Positions 8,951 to 16,908 of a stretch of DNA of 64,000 nucleotides are shown one piece after another. Origin of the DNA: JAFAXA01 sp963777325 (GTDB lineage: Bacteria; Pseudomonadota; Alphaproteobacteria; Acetobacterales; Acetobacteraceae); the NCBI GenBank assembly GCA_963777325.1, contig CAVZQE010000020.1:372001-436000 (forward strand), written 5' to 3'. Made by a program: the position numbers and the translations under genes. Every line of letters begins with the position of its first letter. Within the stretch, counting starts at the first letter, position 1. Below the pieces are notes generated by a model. It was not told the origin of the DNA. It did no database searches and saw only the letters and a list, made by a program, of their open reading frames with translations.

Positions 8951-9802
8951 ATGAGCACCGCCCTGCAGCACGGCCCCTCCGCCGTCTTCGATCTCGCGTC
9001 CGCCCGGTCCCGGAGCGCCCGCGCCCGGCTCGCATACGCGGACATCGTGGAAGCGCTGCGCATGTGGCGGCTGAGCTGCGTGCTCGGCTGGCTCGACATC
9101 AAGCTGCGCTATCGCGGATCGCTGCTCGGGCCGTTCTGGCTGACGCTTTCGACCGGCATCATGGTCGCGGCGCTCGGGTTCCTCTACTCGGCCCTGTTCA
9201 AGATGGACCTGCACGACTACCTGCCGTTTCTCGCGCTCTCGCTCGTGCTCTGGAACGCGATCGCGGCGCTGGTGGGCGAAGCGTGCCTGTGCTTCACGGC
9301 CCATGAGGGCATGATCCGGTCGATCCGGATGCCGTTCTCGATCTATGCGAATCGCACACTCGTCCGTAACGCGATCGTTCTCGCGCACAACATCCCGGTC
9401 ATTCTCGTGGTGTACGCGGTGTTCGACGCCTGGCCCGGCTGGCACGCGGTCCTGATGCTGCCCGGCCTCGTGCTGTGGGTCGTGGACGGCTTTGCCGTGT
9501 CGCTGCTGCTCGGCGCGTTCTGCGCGCGGTTCCGCGACATTCCGCCGATCGTCGGAAGCGTCATGCAGATCGCGTTCTTCGTGAGCCCGATCATCTGGAA
9601 GCCGGAACTGGTCGCGGGAGGCGTGAAGTATCTGCCGCTCAATCCGTTCTACGTGCTGACGGAGGTGGTGCGCGCTCCGCTGCTCGGCGCGGCTCCCGGC
9701 ATCCTCGTCCTCGTGTGCGCGACGCTCTACAGCGCGGCGCTCTGCTGGGTCACGTGGGCGTTGTTCACGCGGGTGCGCGGCCGTCTCGCATTCTGGGTCT
9801 GA
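8951..9802 (+). CDS. wzm: ABC-2 type polysaccharide exporter permease (Wzm/KpsM-like)
   Basis: 283 aa with a cytoplasmic N-terminus (about 50 residues) and six hydrophobic helices. It belongs to the ABC-2 membrane family: WLDIKLRYRGSLLGPFWLTL is the conserved segment before helix 1, and FFVSPIIWKPE and LNPFYVLTEVVRAPLLG are family signatures. Start is ATG 8951; the open frame runs further upstream but without family similarity. It forms the channel for export of lipid-linked O-antigen or capsule, energised by the ATPase encoded 4 bp downstream. No glycosyltransferases are adjacent, so the substrate is unknown. Confidence 0.92.
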   Translation: MSTALQHGPSAVFDLASARSRSARARLAYADIVEALRMWRLSCVLGWLDIKLRYRGSLLGPFWLTLSTGIMVAALGFLYSALFKMDLHDYLPFLALSLVLWNAIAALVGEACLCFTAHEGMIRSIRMPFSIYANRTLVRNAIVLAHNIPVILVVYAVFDAWPGWHAVLMLPGLVLWVVDGFAVSLLLGAFCARFRDIPPIVGSVMQIAFFVSPIIWKPELVAGGVKYLPLNPFYVLTEVVRAPLLGAAPGILVLVCATLYSAALCWVTWALFTRVRGRLAFWV

Positions 9803-9806
9803 ACGC

Positions 9807-10616
9807 ATGATCGCCGGCATCGACATCGCCAACGTCTCGGTCTTCTTTCCGCTCTATCACGGCAACAGCCGCAGCCTGAAGAAGATGGTGTTCGCGGCGG
9901 CCTCGGGGCGGCTGGGGCAGGACAAGCAGCAGCGGGTCGTGGTGGAGGCGCTGCGCGACGTCTCGTTCTCGCTCCAGAGCGGCGACCGCCTCGGGCTGAT
10001 CGGCGGCAACGGCGCGGGCAAGACGACGCTCCTGCGCACGCTCGCGGGCATTTACGAACCCGTGGTCGGCCATGTCCGCGTGCAGGGCAGCCTGAACGCG
10101 CTGCTCGACCCCAATCTCGGCATGAACCCCGAGCTGACCGGCCGCGAGAACATCCGCCTGCGCGGCATGTTCAACGGCCTGCCGTCGTCGGAGCTGAAGC
10201 GGCTGGAGGACGACGTGCAGTCCTTCGCGGGTCTCAGCGACTTCCTCGACCTGCCGGTGCGGATCTACAGCTCCGGCATGGTGATCCGGCTCGGCTTCGC
10301 GCTCGCGACCGCGATCAAGCCGCAGATCCTGCTGATGGACGAGTGGTTCCTGGCGGGCGACGCCGACTTCATGGAGAAGGCGCGCGCGCGGCTCGAGGAC
10401 ATGGTTCGGGGGGCCGAGATCCTCGTTCTGTCCTCGCACCAGGAAACCGTGATCTCGGCCTGGTGCTCGCGCGTGCTGTGGATGGAGCAGGGCCGCATTC
10501 GCGACGACGGCCCGGCGGACGAGGTGATGCAGCGCTATCTCGGGCGGCCCGTGCAGACCTGGCCGGAACCCGTCGCGGCTCCGGACCCGACGCCGGAGCC
10601 GGTCGAGCCCGGGTGA
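9807..10616 (+). CDS. wzt: ABC polysaccharide exporter ATPase (Wzt/KpsT-like)
   Basis: 269-aa nucleotide-binding subunit. Walker A is GGNGAGKTT (about residues 69-77), the unusual Wzt/KpsT signature is YSSGMVIRLGFALAT, Walker B is ILLMDEW and the switch His is in LSSHQE. The protein ends soon after the ATPase domain (short proline/acid tail), so it lacks the C-terminal carbohydrate-binding domain of Wzt proteins that recognise O-antigen caps. That favours the KpsT/TagH-like type of coupling. It is translationally close to the permease (4-bp gap). Confidence 0.93.
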   Translation: MIAGIDIANVSVFFPLYHGNSRSLKKMVFAAASGRLGQDKQQRVVVEALRDVSFSLQSGDRLGLIGGNGAGKTTLLRTLAGIYEPVVGHVRVQGSLNALLDPNLGMNPELTGRENIRLRGMFNGLPSSELKRLEDDVQSFAGLSDFLDLPVRIYSSGMVIRLGFALATAIKPQILLMDEWFLAGDADFMEKARARLEDMVRGAEILVLSSHQETVISAWCSRVLWMEQGRIRDDGPADEVMQRYLGRPVQTWPEPVAAPDPTPEPVEPG

Positions 10617-10675
10617 CCGGCAACCGGACGGAGCAACGTCCGTTGCAGGGGGACTGAACCTACCGCGAGGTCATC

Positions 10676-11497
10676 ATGCCCTTCCTGGACGCGAGCGACG
10701 GCACGCCCCTCTACTACAATGACTGGGGCAGCGGGCCGCCCATCGTCCTGATCCATGGCTGGCCGCTGAACGCCGACATGTGGGAGTACCAGGCCGCGTA
10801 TCTCGCGTCCGAGGGCTTCCGCGTCGTCGCCTATGACCGGCGCGGCTTCGGCCGGTCGGGCCATCCCTGGCAGGGCTTCGATTACGACACGTTCGCCGAC
10901 GATCTGCGGGCCGTGATGGACCAACTCGACCTGAAGGGCGCGACGCTCGCGGGCTTCTCCATGGGCGGCGGCGAGGTCGCCCGCTATCTCGGCCGGCATG
11001 GCGGCGAGCGGGTGGCGAAGGCGGTGCTGATCGCGGCGGTCACGCCTTTCCTGCTGAAGACGCCGGATCACCCGGACGGCGTCGATCGCTCGGTGTTCGA
11101 CGGCATCATCGAGGGCCTGAGCCGCGATCGGCCGCACTTCCTCGCCAACTTCGGAAAGGCGTTCTTCGGCGCCGGGCTGCTCAACTTCACGGTCACGGCC
11201 GAAATCTTGCAATGGGCGCTGATGCTGGCGTTGCAGGGCTCACCCAAGGCGACGATCGACTGCGTGCGCGCCTTCTCCGAGACGGACTTCCGGGGCGACA
11301 TGGCGGCGTTCACGATGCCGACGCTCGTCATCCACGGCGACGCCGACCAGACCGTGCCGATCGACATCTCCGGCCGGGCCGCCACCCGGCTCATCCCGCA
11401 CGCGGAACTGCGCGTCTATTCCGGCGCGCCGCACGCCCTGTTCTTCACCCACAAGGACGACCTCAACGCCGATCTGGCGGCGTTTGCCGGGCGGTGA
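10676..11497 (+). CDS. Alpha/beta hydrolase (arylesterase / cofactor-free haloperoxidase type)
   Basis: 273 aa with the full set of motifs of the bacterial arylesterase/perhydrolase family: LIHGWPLNADMWEYQ (oxyanion hole), YDRRGFGRSG, nucleophile in GFSMGGGEVARY near residue 98, acid in HGDADQTVP near residue 222 and histidine in GAPHALFF near residue 252. It would hydrolyse esters and, in relatives, perform perhydrolysis with peroxide. The start ATG 10676 is 59 bp after wzt. A frameshifted antitoxin relic converges on its 3' end. Confidence 0.92.
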   Translation: MPFLDASDGTPLYYNDWGSGPPIVLIHGWPLNADMWEYQAAYLASEGFRVVAYDRRGFGRSGHPWQGFDYDTFADDLRAVMDQLDLKGATLAGFSMGGGEVARYLGRHGGERVAKAVLIAAVTPFLLKTPDHPDGVDRSVFDGIIEGLSRDRPHFLANFGKAFFGAGLLNFTVTAEILQWALMLALQGSPKATIDCVRAFSETDFRGDMAAFTMPTLVIHGDADQTVPIDISGRAATRLIPHAELRVYSGAPHALFFTHKDDLNADLAAFAGR

Positions 11498-11502
11498 CGG
11501 GG

Positions 11503-11819
11503 GCCACTCGCTGCTTCCACTTCCCTTTTGATGGTTTCGTCCCACTCTTGCCTGGCGACCGCGAGGTCATGGTTTGTTTGCATGTTCATCCAGAACTGCG
11601 CGCTGGTTCCGAAATATCTGCTAAACGCAAAGCCGTTTCTGGCGATATGACCCGATGACCGCGCACAATATCAGTGATGCGGTTGGCCGAAACGCGGAGC
11701 TTGAGCGCGAGCGCATTTGCGCTCATGTCCCTCGCTGCCAGTTCGGCGGCAAGGGTAAGGCCGGAATGGACCGGCGGCCCCTCAAAATCATCAGAAACTT
11801 CGTAAATCTCATCGGTCAT
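11503..11819 (-). pseudogene. higA: HigA-type antitoxin, frameshifted
   Basis: The open frame from ATG 11819 encodes a HigA/XRE antitoxin start (LTLAAELAARDMSANALALK, then ANRITDIVRG and SPETALRLA) but then runs off as DISEPARSSG and stops at 11586. Shifting one base at about 11630 restores the family ending: RYFGTSAQFWMNMQTNHDLA, followed by VARQEWDETIKREVEA to about 11503. The helix-turn-helix DNA-binding half is therefore intact and the dimerisation/toxin-binding half is out of frame. No HigB toxin gene is visible upstream on this strand (11820-11956). It is either a decayed orphan antitoxin or a one-base sequencing error. Confidence 0.85.
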
Positions 11820-11956
11820 CGTCAGCCTTCATACAGTTGGGCAAATGCGCGTCCCTCCTCTCTTGACCGAAGGGCCGAGTGCTGGCGACCCGAGACAGAT
11901 ATCGCACGGAGCCCAGGGATCGGCCTCGGCTCCGCTCCCCTCGCCGGGCGTTTTGG

Positions 11957-12967
11957 TCAGACCTCCAGGATCGCCTTGATCACGCCGGCCTCCGGTTGCA
12001 GCCAGTCCCGGAACAGACCGGGCGCGTCGGCCAGGGGGCCGCGATGGGTGTTCAAAGCCCGTGCCGGAACCCGGCCCGCCTGCATCTGGCGCACGACCTC
12101 GGCAAAGTCGTCAGGTTGGGCGTTGCGGCTGGCGAGGAGCGTCGTTTCGCGCTTGTGGAACTCCGGGTCCGAGAAGGTGATGGTGTCGCGCACGACGCTG
12201 ATGAGCACGTAGCGCCCGCCATGGCCGACGAAGCCGAAGCCGCGCTGCATCGCGGCGGCGTTGCCCGTCGCGTCCACCACCACATCGAAGCCGTCGCCGC
12301 CGGTGAGTTCCTGCGCGCTCGACTCCGCCTTTGCGTCCGCGGGCAACGCGCGGTCGGCGCGGAGCTTGTCGACCGTGAAGGCGAGCCGGTCCGCGCGCGT
12401 GTCCATGACGGTGACGTCCGCGCCGCGCGCCTTGGCGAAGATGATGGCCGACATGCCGATCGGCCCCGATCCCACCACCAGGACACGGTCCGCCTCCGTG
12501 ACCGCGCCGCGCTTGATGCCGTGCGCGCCGATGGCGAGGAACTCGGTCATGGCCGCGTCGTCGAGCGATGTCGGGCCGGTCGGGACGACGTTTCGTTCCG
12601 GGACCGACAGGTATTCCGCCATGCCGCCGTCGCAATGGACGCCCAGCACGCGGATATTCTGGCAGGCATTGGTGATGCCCTTGCGGCAGGCGGCGCACCG
12701 GCCGCAGCTAAGGTAGGGAACGATATAGACGTTCTCTCCCGGCGAGAGCCTGGAGCCCGCCGGCGCGCGCTCGACCGTGCCGGACAATTCGTGCCCCATC
12801 ACGCGCGGATATTCGAGATAGGGATGCTTGCCGCCGAAGATATGAAAATCGGTGCCGCAGATGCCGATCCGGCGGATATGCACCAGCACCTCGCCTGGCT
12901 GCGGCTCCGGCGTCGGGCGATCGACGACCGCCAGCTTGCCGGGTTTCTCGCAAATCACTGCTTTCAC
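11957..12967 (-). CDS. Zinc-dependent alcohol/polyol dehydrogenase (MDR family)
   Basis: 336-aa medium-chain dehydrogenase. Catalytic zinc ligands are in GICGTDFH and MGHE; the structural zinc site has four cysteines in CGRCAACRKGITNAC. The Rossmann motif VVGSGPIGMSA lies near residue 166. The closest families act on sugar acids and polyols (L-threonine 3-dehydrogenase, sorbitol, L-idonate or galactonate 5-dehydrogenase-like). Substrate cannot be fixed from sequence. It stands alone, divergent from nothing obvious, with its start at ATG 12967. Confidence 0.92.
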   Translation of the reverse strand: MKAVICEKPGKLAVVDRPTPEPQPGEVLVHIRRIGICGTDFHIFGGKHPYLEYPRVMGHELSGTVERAPAGSRLSPGENVYIVPYLSCGRCAACRKGITNACQNIRVLGVHCDGGMAEYLSVPERNVVPTGPTSLDDAAMTEFLAIGAHGIKRGAVTEADRVLVVGSGPIGMSAIIFAKARGADVTVMDTRADRLAFTVDKLRADRALPADAKAESSAQELTGGDGFDVVVDATGNAAAMQRGFGFVGHGGRYVLISVVRDTITFSDPEFHKRETTLLASRNAQPDDFAEVVRQMQAGRVPARALNTHRGPLADAPGLFRDWLQPEAGVIKAILEV

Positions 12968-13039
12968 GCCTGACCTCCCTCGTGGTTACAACCTGACGCG
13001 CCTGGCGCCTCGTCGCACGGCCGGAGCCAGCACGGGCGA

Positions 13040-13732
13040 TCAGGCCGTCCGCCGACGCCCGAGCAGCCACGCAAAGGCGCGGCGCACGAACGCCGCGCCA
13101 TCTTCGGTCGGCAGATCCCCATGCGCAATCAGCACGCGCTCGATCGGCCAGGCGAGAACCCGGTTGAGTGCCGCCCGCGCCGCGCCACGGGCGAGGAAAC
13201 TCGCGCGCCAATCACGCGGCGCGCTGGGATTGGGCGCGACAATCCCGCCGAGCCGGGCAACAACGCCACGCCATCCCTTGAACCAGTCGCGCGGGAAGTT
13301 CTGGATCAGATCGGCGAACAGGACGGTGTGGCTGCGGCGGTGAAAGAACACGATCTCGGTGAGATAGAAGCTCCCGCGCAGCACGATCTGGTCGATCTCG
13401 GCCGCCCATTCCGGCTCGGGAGCGTCGGCAAGCGTGGCGTCGAACGCAAGATCCGGGCGCTTGCCCCGCAGCCCGGGCGAATCGTAGAGGCGAGCGTCCG
13501 GGTACGCGGATTTCCATTCCGCGAGGAAAAGGTGGTGCAGTGCGTTCGGGGATACGAGGTAGCGGACTGTACCGAGCACGTCGGCCGAAGCACGCAGCGA
13601 GCCCGAAAGCGCAACGGGCGACCACACGAACAGGCTGCCGTCGGAGAGCCGGATCACCGCCATCCGCGTCGGATAAGCGAAGCCATGGAACGAAGCGGCT
13701 GGACCGTCGGCTATCCAGAATCTCGGGTCCAA
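13040..13732 (-). CDS. DUF4336 domain protein (start probably frameshifted)
   Basis: 230 aa as read, from a TTG at 13732. The DUF4336 family is metallo-hydrolase-like and here begins WIADGPAASFHGFAYPTRMA, followed by FVWSPVAL, LVSPNALHHLFL and FFHRRSHTVLFADL. Upstream there is an ATG at 13754 opening MSEKLRQFGPEI in another frame, and the family normally reads ...FGPEIWIADGP. Removing one T/C from gagattctgg (about 13718) joins the two frames into a 237-aa protein. So the annotated TTG is probably not the real start. Molecular function of DUF4336 is unknown; the fold suggests hydrolysis without the full metal site. Confidence 0.85.
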   Translation of the reverse strand: MDPRFWIADGPAASFHGFAYPTRMAVIRLSDGSLFVWSPVALSGSLRASADVLGTVRYLVSPNALHHLFLAEWKSAYPDARLYDSPGLRGKRPDLAFDATLADAPEPEWAAEIDQIVLRGSFYLTEIVFFHRRSHTVLFADLIQNFPRDWFKGWRGVVARLGGIVAPNPSAPRDWRASFLARGAARAALNRVLAWPIERVLIAHGDLPTEDGAAFVRRAFAWLLGRRRTA

Positions 13733-13792
13733 ATTGCCGCAGCTTTTCGCTCATAATTCCCCGGTTGCGTGCGTCCGGCTTCTCGTTCCGGA

Positions 13793-14557
13793 TCAGGCCG
13801 GCGGCTCGCCTTGCACCGACGTCTTGCCGAAGCCCTCGATCAGCGCGGTCACCTCGGCGATGGCCCGCTCCGCCGCCGCCGCGTCGGTGCCCTTCGCGAC
13901 CACCGCGACGCCGTTGCCCTGGCCGCGATAGAACGGATAGCTGCCGATGTCCGTTTCGGGGTAGCGGCGCTGGATCGCGCCGAGGCCCTCCGCGATCGTG
14001 CCCTCGGGGAGCCCGAATACATGCACGGCGCGCGACTGGATGGGCGTGCCGCCGCGCAGCCGCGCCGACAGCACGTCGAACATCGCCCGCATGATGCGCG
14101 GCACGCCCGCCATGACATGCACATTGCCGATGGTGAAGCCGGGCGCGATCGAGATCGCGTTCTCGATCAGCGCGGCGCCGCGCGGCATGGTCGCCATGCG
14201 CTGCCTTGCCGCGTTGAACTCGCCCGGCTTGTAGTGCTTCTCCATGCGCGCCCACGCCTCTGGGTGCGGCTCCCACGGAACGCCGAAGGCGGCGGCGACG
14301 CACTCGCTCGTGATGTCGTCATGCGTCGGGCCGATGCCGCCGGTCGTGAACACATGGTCGAACCGCGCCCGCATCTCGTTCACCGTGCCGACGATCGTCT
14401 CGGCGACGTCCGGGATGACCCGCACCTCGCGGAGCGGAATACCGATCTCGCCGCAGCGGGTCGCGATGTACTGGATGTTCAGATCCTGGGTGCGCCCGGA
14501 CAGCACTTCGTTGCCGATCACGATGAGGCCGGCGATGGGGTTGGAGCGGATCGTCAC
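13793..14557 (-). CDS. CinA-type molybdopterin-binding domain protein
   Basis: 254-aa protein of the competence/damage-inducible CinA N-terminal family (MoaB/Mog fold). Family motifs are GNEVLSGRTQDLN near residue 15, the TTGGIGPTHDDIT loop near residue 70 and GFTIGNVHVMAGVP. It lacks the C-terminal deamidase domain (PncC), so nicotinamide-mononucleotide deamidation is not supported; related stand-alone proteins have ADP-ribose/FAD pyrophosphatase activity in some bacteria. It is followed by the GNAT-Nudix gene on the same strand, with a 13-bp gap. Confidence 0.9.
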   Translation of the reverse strand: MTIRSNPIAGLIVIGNEVLSGRTQDLNIQYIATRCGEIGIPLREVRVIPDVAETIVGTVNEMRARFDHVFTTGGIGPTHDDITSECVAAAFGVPWEPHPEAWARMEKHYKPGEFNAARQRMATMPRGAALIENAISIAPGFTIGNVHVMAGVPRIMRAMFDVLSARLRGGTPIQSRAVHVFGLPEGTIAEGLGAIQRRYPETDIGSYPFYRGQGNGVAVVAKGTDAAAAERAIAEVTALIEGFGKTSVQGEPPA

Positions 14558-14570
14558 GCATGGCCCTCCG

Positions 14571-15647
14571 TCAAAGGAAATCCCGCAGCAACGGCACGAG
14601 CGGCTTGTCGGCCTCCGGCATCGGATAGTCCGGGAGCTTATGCGGACGCACCCAGGCCAGCGCCTGGCCTTCCCGCCCGGCCGGCCTGCCCTTCCAGCGT
14701 CTGCACAGATAGAGCGGCATCAGCAGATGGAAGCGCTCATAGGCGTGCGAGGCGAAGGCGAACGGCGCCAGACAGGCGCTGGTCACGTCGATGCCCAGCT
14801 CCTCGCGCAACTCTCGAATCAGGCAGTGCTCGGGCGTCTCGCCCGGACCCATCTTGCCGCCCGGGAACTCCCAGAGCCCCGCCATGGTCTTGCCCTCCGG
14901 CCGCCGCGCGAGCAGCACCCGCCCGTCCGCATCGACCAGGGCGCAGGCGGCGACCAGCATCACGGGCTTCGCGCCCTCCGCCAGCCCGCCGGGCGGCGGC
15001 GCGACTTCGGGATGGCCGAAGATGTCGTCGCGGCTCGCCTCGAAGCGCAGCACGGAATGCTCGCCGCCACGCGCCAGGAACGCCTCGGCCCCGTGCCCGA
15101 CCTCGCGGAAGCCGACCCGCTTCAGCACGGCGACGGAGGCCGGATTGTCGGTCGCGACGTTCGCCACCAGCCGGTCCAGATCGAGATTGGCGAGCGCCCA
15201 GCGCACCAGCCGCCCCGTCGCCTCGGCCGCGACCCCGTGGCCCCAGAACCGCCGCCCGACCCAGTAGCCGAGCGAGGCGCTGCGGCTCTTCGCGTCCACC
15301 CTGAGCCCGACCGCGCCGACCAGTATCTCGTCAGCGCCCTCCCGTCCGGTGATGGCCAGATGATACGCCTCTCCCGCCTCCAGGCGGGTGCGGGTCGAGG
15401 CGATCCACTCGACGGCCAGGTCGCGCGAATAGGGATAGGGCACCTGCGCCAGCGTGCGCGTCACCTCCCAGTCGTTGATCAGACGGTGCAGCGCGTCCGC
15501 GTCCTCGGGCCGGAGCGGCCGCAGGGTCAGGCGCTCGGTCGCGAGTTCGGTGAAAGACGGCGGCAGAAGCGGCACATGCTCCGGCGAGGCGGCTTGCGGC
15601 TTGCGGCCGCGCCTCGCGGGAGCTTTCGTCGGGCCAGCCGTGGTCAC
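14571..15647 (-). CDS. Bifunctional GNAT acetyltransferase / Nudix (MutT-like) hydrolase
   Basis: 358 aa with two full domains. Residues about 35-205 are a RimJ-type GNAT acetyltransferase (TERLTLRPLRPEDADAL, GYWVGRRFWGHGVA, NPASVAVLKRVGF). Residues about 228-358 are a Nudix hydrolase with the box GX5EX7REUXEEXGU complete (GGKMGPGE...RELREELGI) and an N-terminal LVDADGRVLLARRP strand as in MutT. The Nudix half likely removes oxidised nucleotides such as 8-oxo-dGTP; the acetyl acceptor of the GNAT half is unknown. It lies 7 bp downstream of argJ, an association seen in alphaproteobacteria, so argJ-GNAT/Nudix-cinA form one transcription unit. Confidence 0.93.
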   Translation of the reverse strand: MTTAGPTKAPARRGRKPQAASPEHVPLLPPSFTELATERLTLRPLRPEDADALHRLINDWEVTRTLAQVPYPYSRDLAVEWIASTRTRLEAGEAYHLAITGREGADEILVGAVGLRVDAKSRSASLGYWVGRRFWGHGVAAEATGRLVRWALANLDLDRLVANVATDNPASVAVLKRVGFREVGHGAEAFLARGGEHSVLRFEASRDDIFGHPEVAPPPGGLAEGAKPVMLVAACALVDADGRVLLARRPEGKTMAGLWEFPGGKMGPGETPEHCLIRELREELGIDVTSACLAPFAFASHAYERFHLLMPLYLCRRWKGRPAGREGQALAWVRPHKLPDYPMPEADKPLVPLLRDFL

Positions 15648-15654
15648 GCTCGCG

Positions 15655-16899
15655 TCAGCTCCGGTAGCTGCCGTTGATGTCGATGTAGCCGTGCGTCAGG
15701 TCGCAGGTCCAGGCGGTCCCGCGCCCGCGCCCAAGCCCGAGATCGATCGCGATCTCGATTTCGCGCCCCTTCATGTGCGCGGCCACCGGCGCCTCGTCGT
15801 AGCCGGGCACGACCGCGCCATCGCGCGCCATCCAGGCGCCGCCGACGCCGATCGAGAGCGTATCGCGGTCGGCCGGCTCGCCCGCCTTACCGACCGCCAT
15901 GACGATCCGGCCCCAGTTGGCGTCCTCGCCCGCGACCGCCGTCTTCACGAGCGGCGAATTCGCGACCGAGAGCGCGATCCGGCGGGCCGATCGGGCGGAG
16001 ACGGCCCCGGTCACGTGGATCCGGATCAGCTTTTGCGCCCCCTCCCCGTCCCGCACGACCTGCAAAGCGAGGTCGAGCAGCAGCGCGTCGAGCTGGGCCG
16101 AGAAGTCGCGCAGCATCTGCCGGGCTGCGTTGCTCCCGTCCCGCTTGGGGATCGCCGGGTGCCGCGCCTGCCCGGTCGCGAACAGCAGCACGGTGTCCGA
16201 GGTGGAGGTGTCGCTGTCGACGGTCGTGCGATTGAAGCTCGCATCCACCCCGGCGCGGAGCATCGTGTCGAGCAGATCGGCCGGGATCTTTGCATCGGTG
16301 AACACGAAGCAGAGCATCGTCGCCATGTCCGGGGCGATCATGCCGCTGCCCTTGGCGATGCCGCAGATCCGCACCTCGGCATCCCCGATCCGGGCGGTGC
16401 GGACCGAAGCCTTGGGAAAGGTGTCGGTGGTCATGATGCCGCGCGCGGCGTCCTCCCACCCGTTCTCGCGCAAGGAGGCGTGCAGGCCCGGCAGCGCCTC
16501 GGTCAGAAGCTCGTGCGGCAGCACCTCGCCGATCACGCCCGTCGAGGCGAGAAACACCTGCCGCGGCGGACAGCCGAGCAGGGCGGCTGCGGCGGCGGCG
16601 GTCGCCGTGCAGGCGTCCCGCCCGGCGCGGCCGGTGAAGACGTTGGCATTGCCGGCATTGACCACGACGCCCCGCGCCCGGCCGTGCTTGAGCGCCGCCC
16701 GGCACCAATCGACGGGCGCGCCCGGGCATTTGTTGCGGGTAAAGACGCCCGCGACGGTCGTGCCCTCGGGCAGCTCGATGAGCACGAGATCGGTCCGCCC
16801 CCGGTAGCGGATGCCCGCTTCGACCGCGCCGAGACGGATGCCGCCGAACGGCCGCAACTCCGGCAGCCCGACCGCGAGCGGCGACAGCGGCGGTGCCAA
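15655..16899 (-). CDS. argJ: Glutamate N-acetyltransferase / amino-acid acetyltransferase (ArgJ)
   Basis: 414 aa, normal ArgJ length. The protein self-cleaves before the threonine nucleophile in the ATML motif (MATMLCFVFTDA; Thr194) to give alpha and beta chains. Other signatures are VFTRNKCPGAPV near the start, GNANVFTGRAG, and GEDANWGRI near the end. It transfers the acetyl group of N-acetylornithine to glutamate (cyclic arginine pathway) and may also use acetyl-CoA. It is flanked by a parvulin gene upstream (9-bp gap) and the GNAT-Nudix gene downstream. Confidence 0.97.
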   Translation of the reverse strand: MAPPLSPLAVGLPELRPFGGIRLGAVEAGIRYRGRTDLVLIELPEGTTVAGVFTRNKCPGAPVDWCRAALKHGRARGVVVNAGNANVFTGRAGRDACTATAAAAAALLGCPPRQVFLASTGVIGEVLPHELLTEALPGLHASLRENGWEDAARGIMTTDTFPKASVRTARIGDAEVRICGIAKGSGMIAPDMATMLCFVFTDAKIPADLLDTMLRAGVDASFNRTTVDSDTSTSDTVLLFATGQARHPAIPKRDGSNAARQMLRDFSAQLDALLLDLALQVVRDGEGAQKLIRIHVTGAVSARSARRIALSVANSPLVKTAVAGEDANWGRIVMAVGKAGEPADRDTLSIGVGGAWMARDGAVVPGYDEAPVAAHMKGREIEIAIDLGLGRGRGTAWTCDLTHGYIDINGSYRS

Positions 16900-16908
16900 G
16901 CGACGCCT

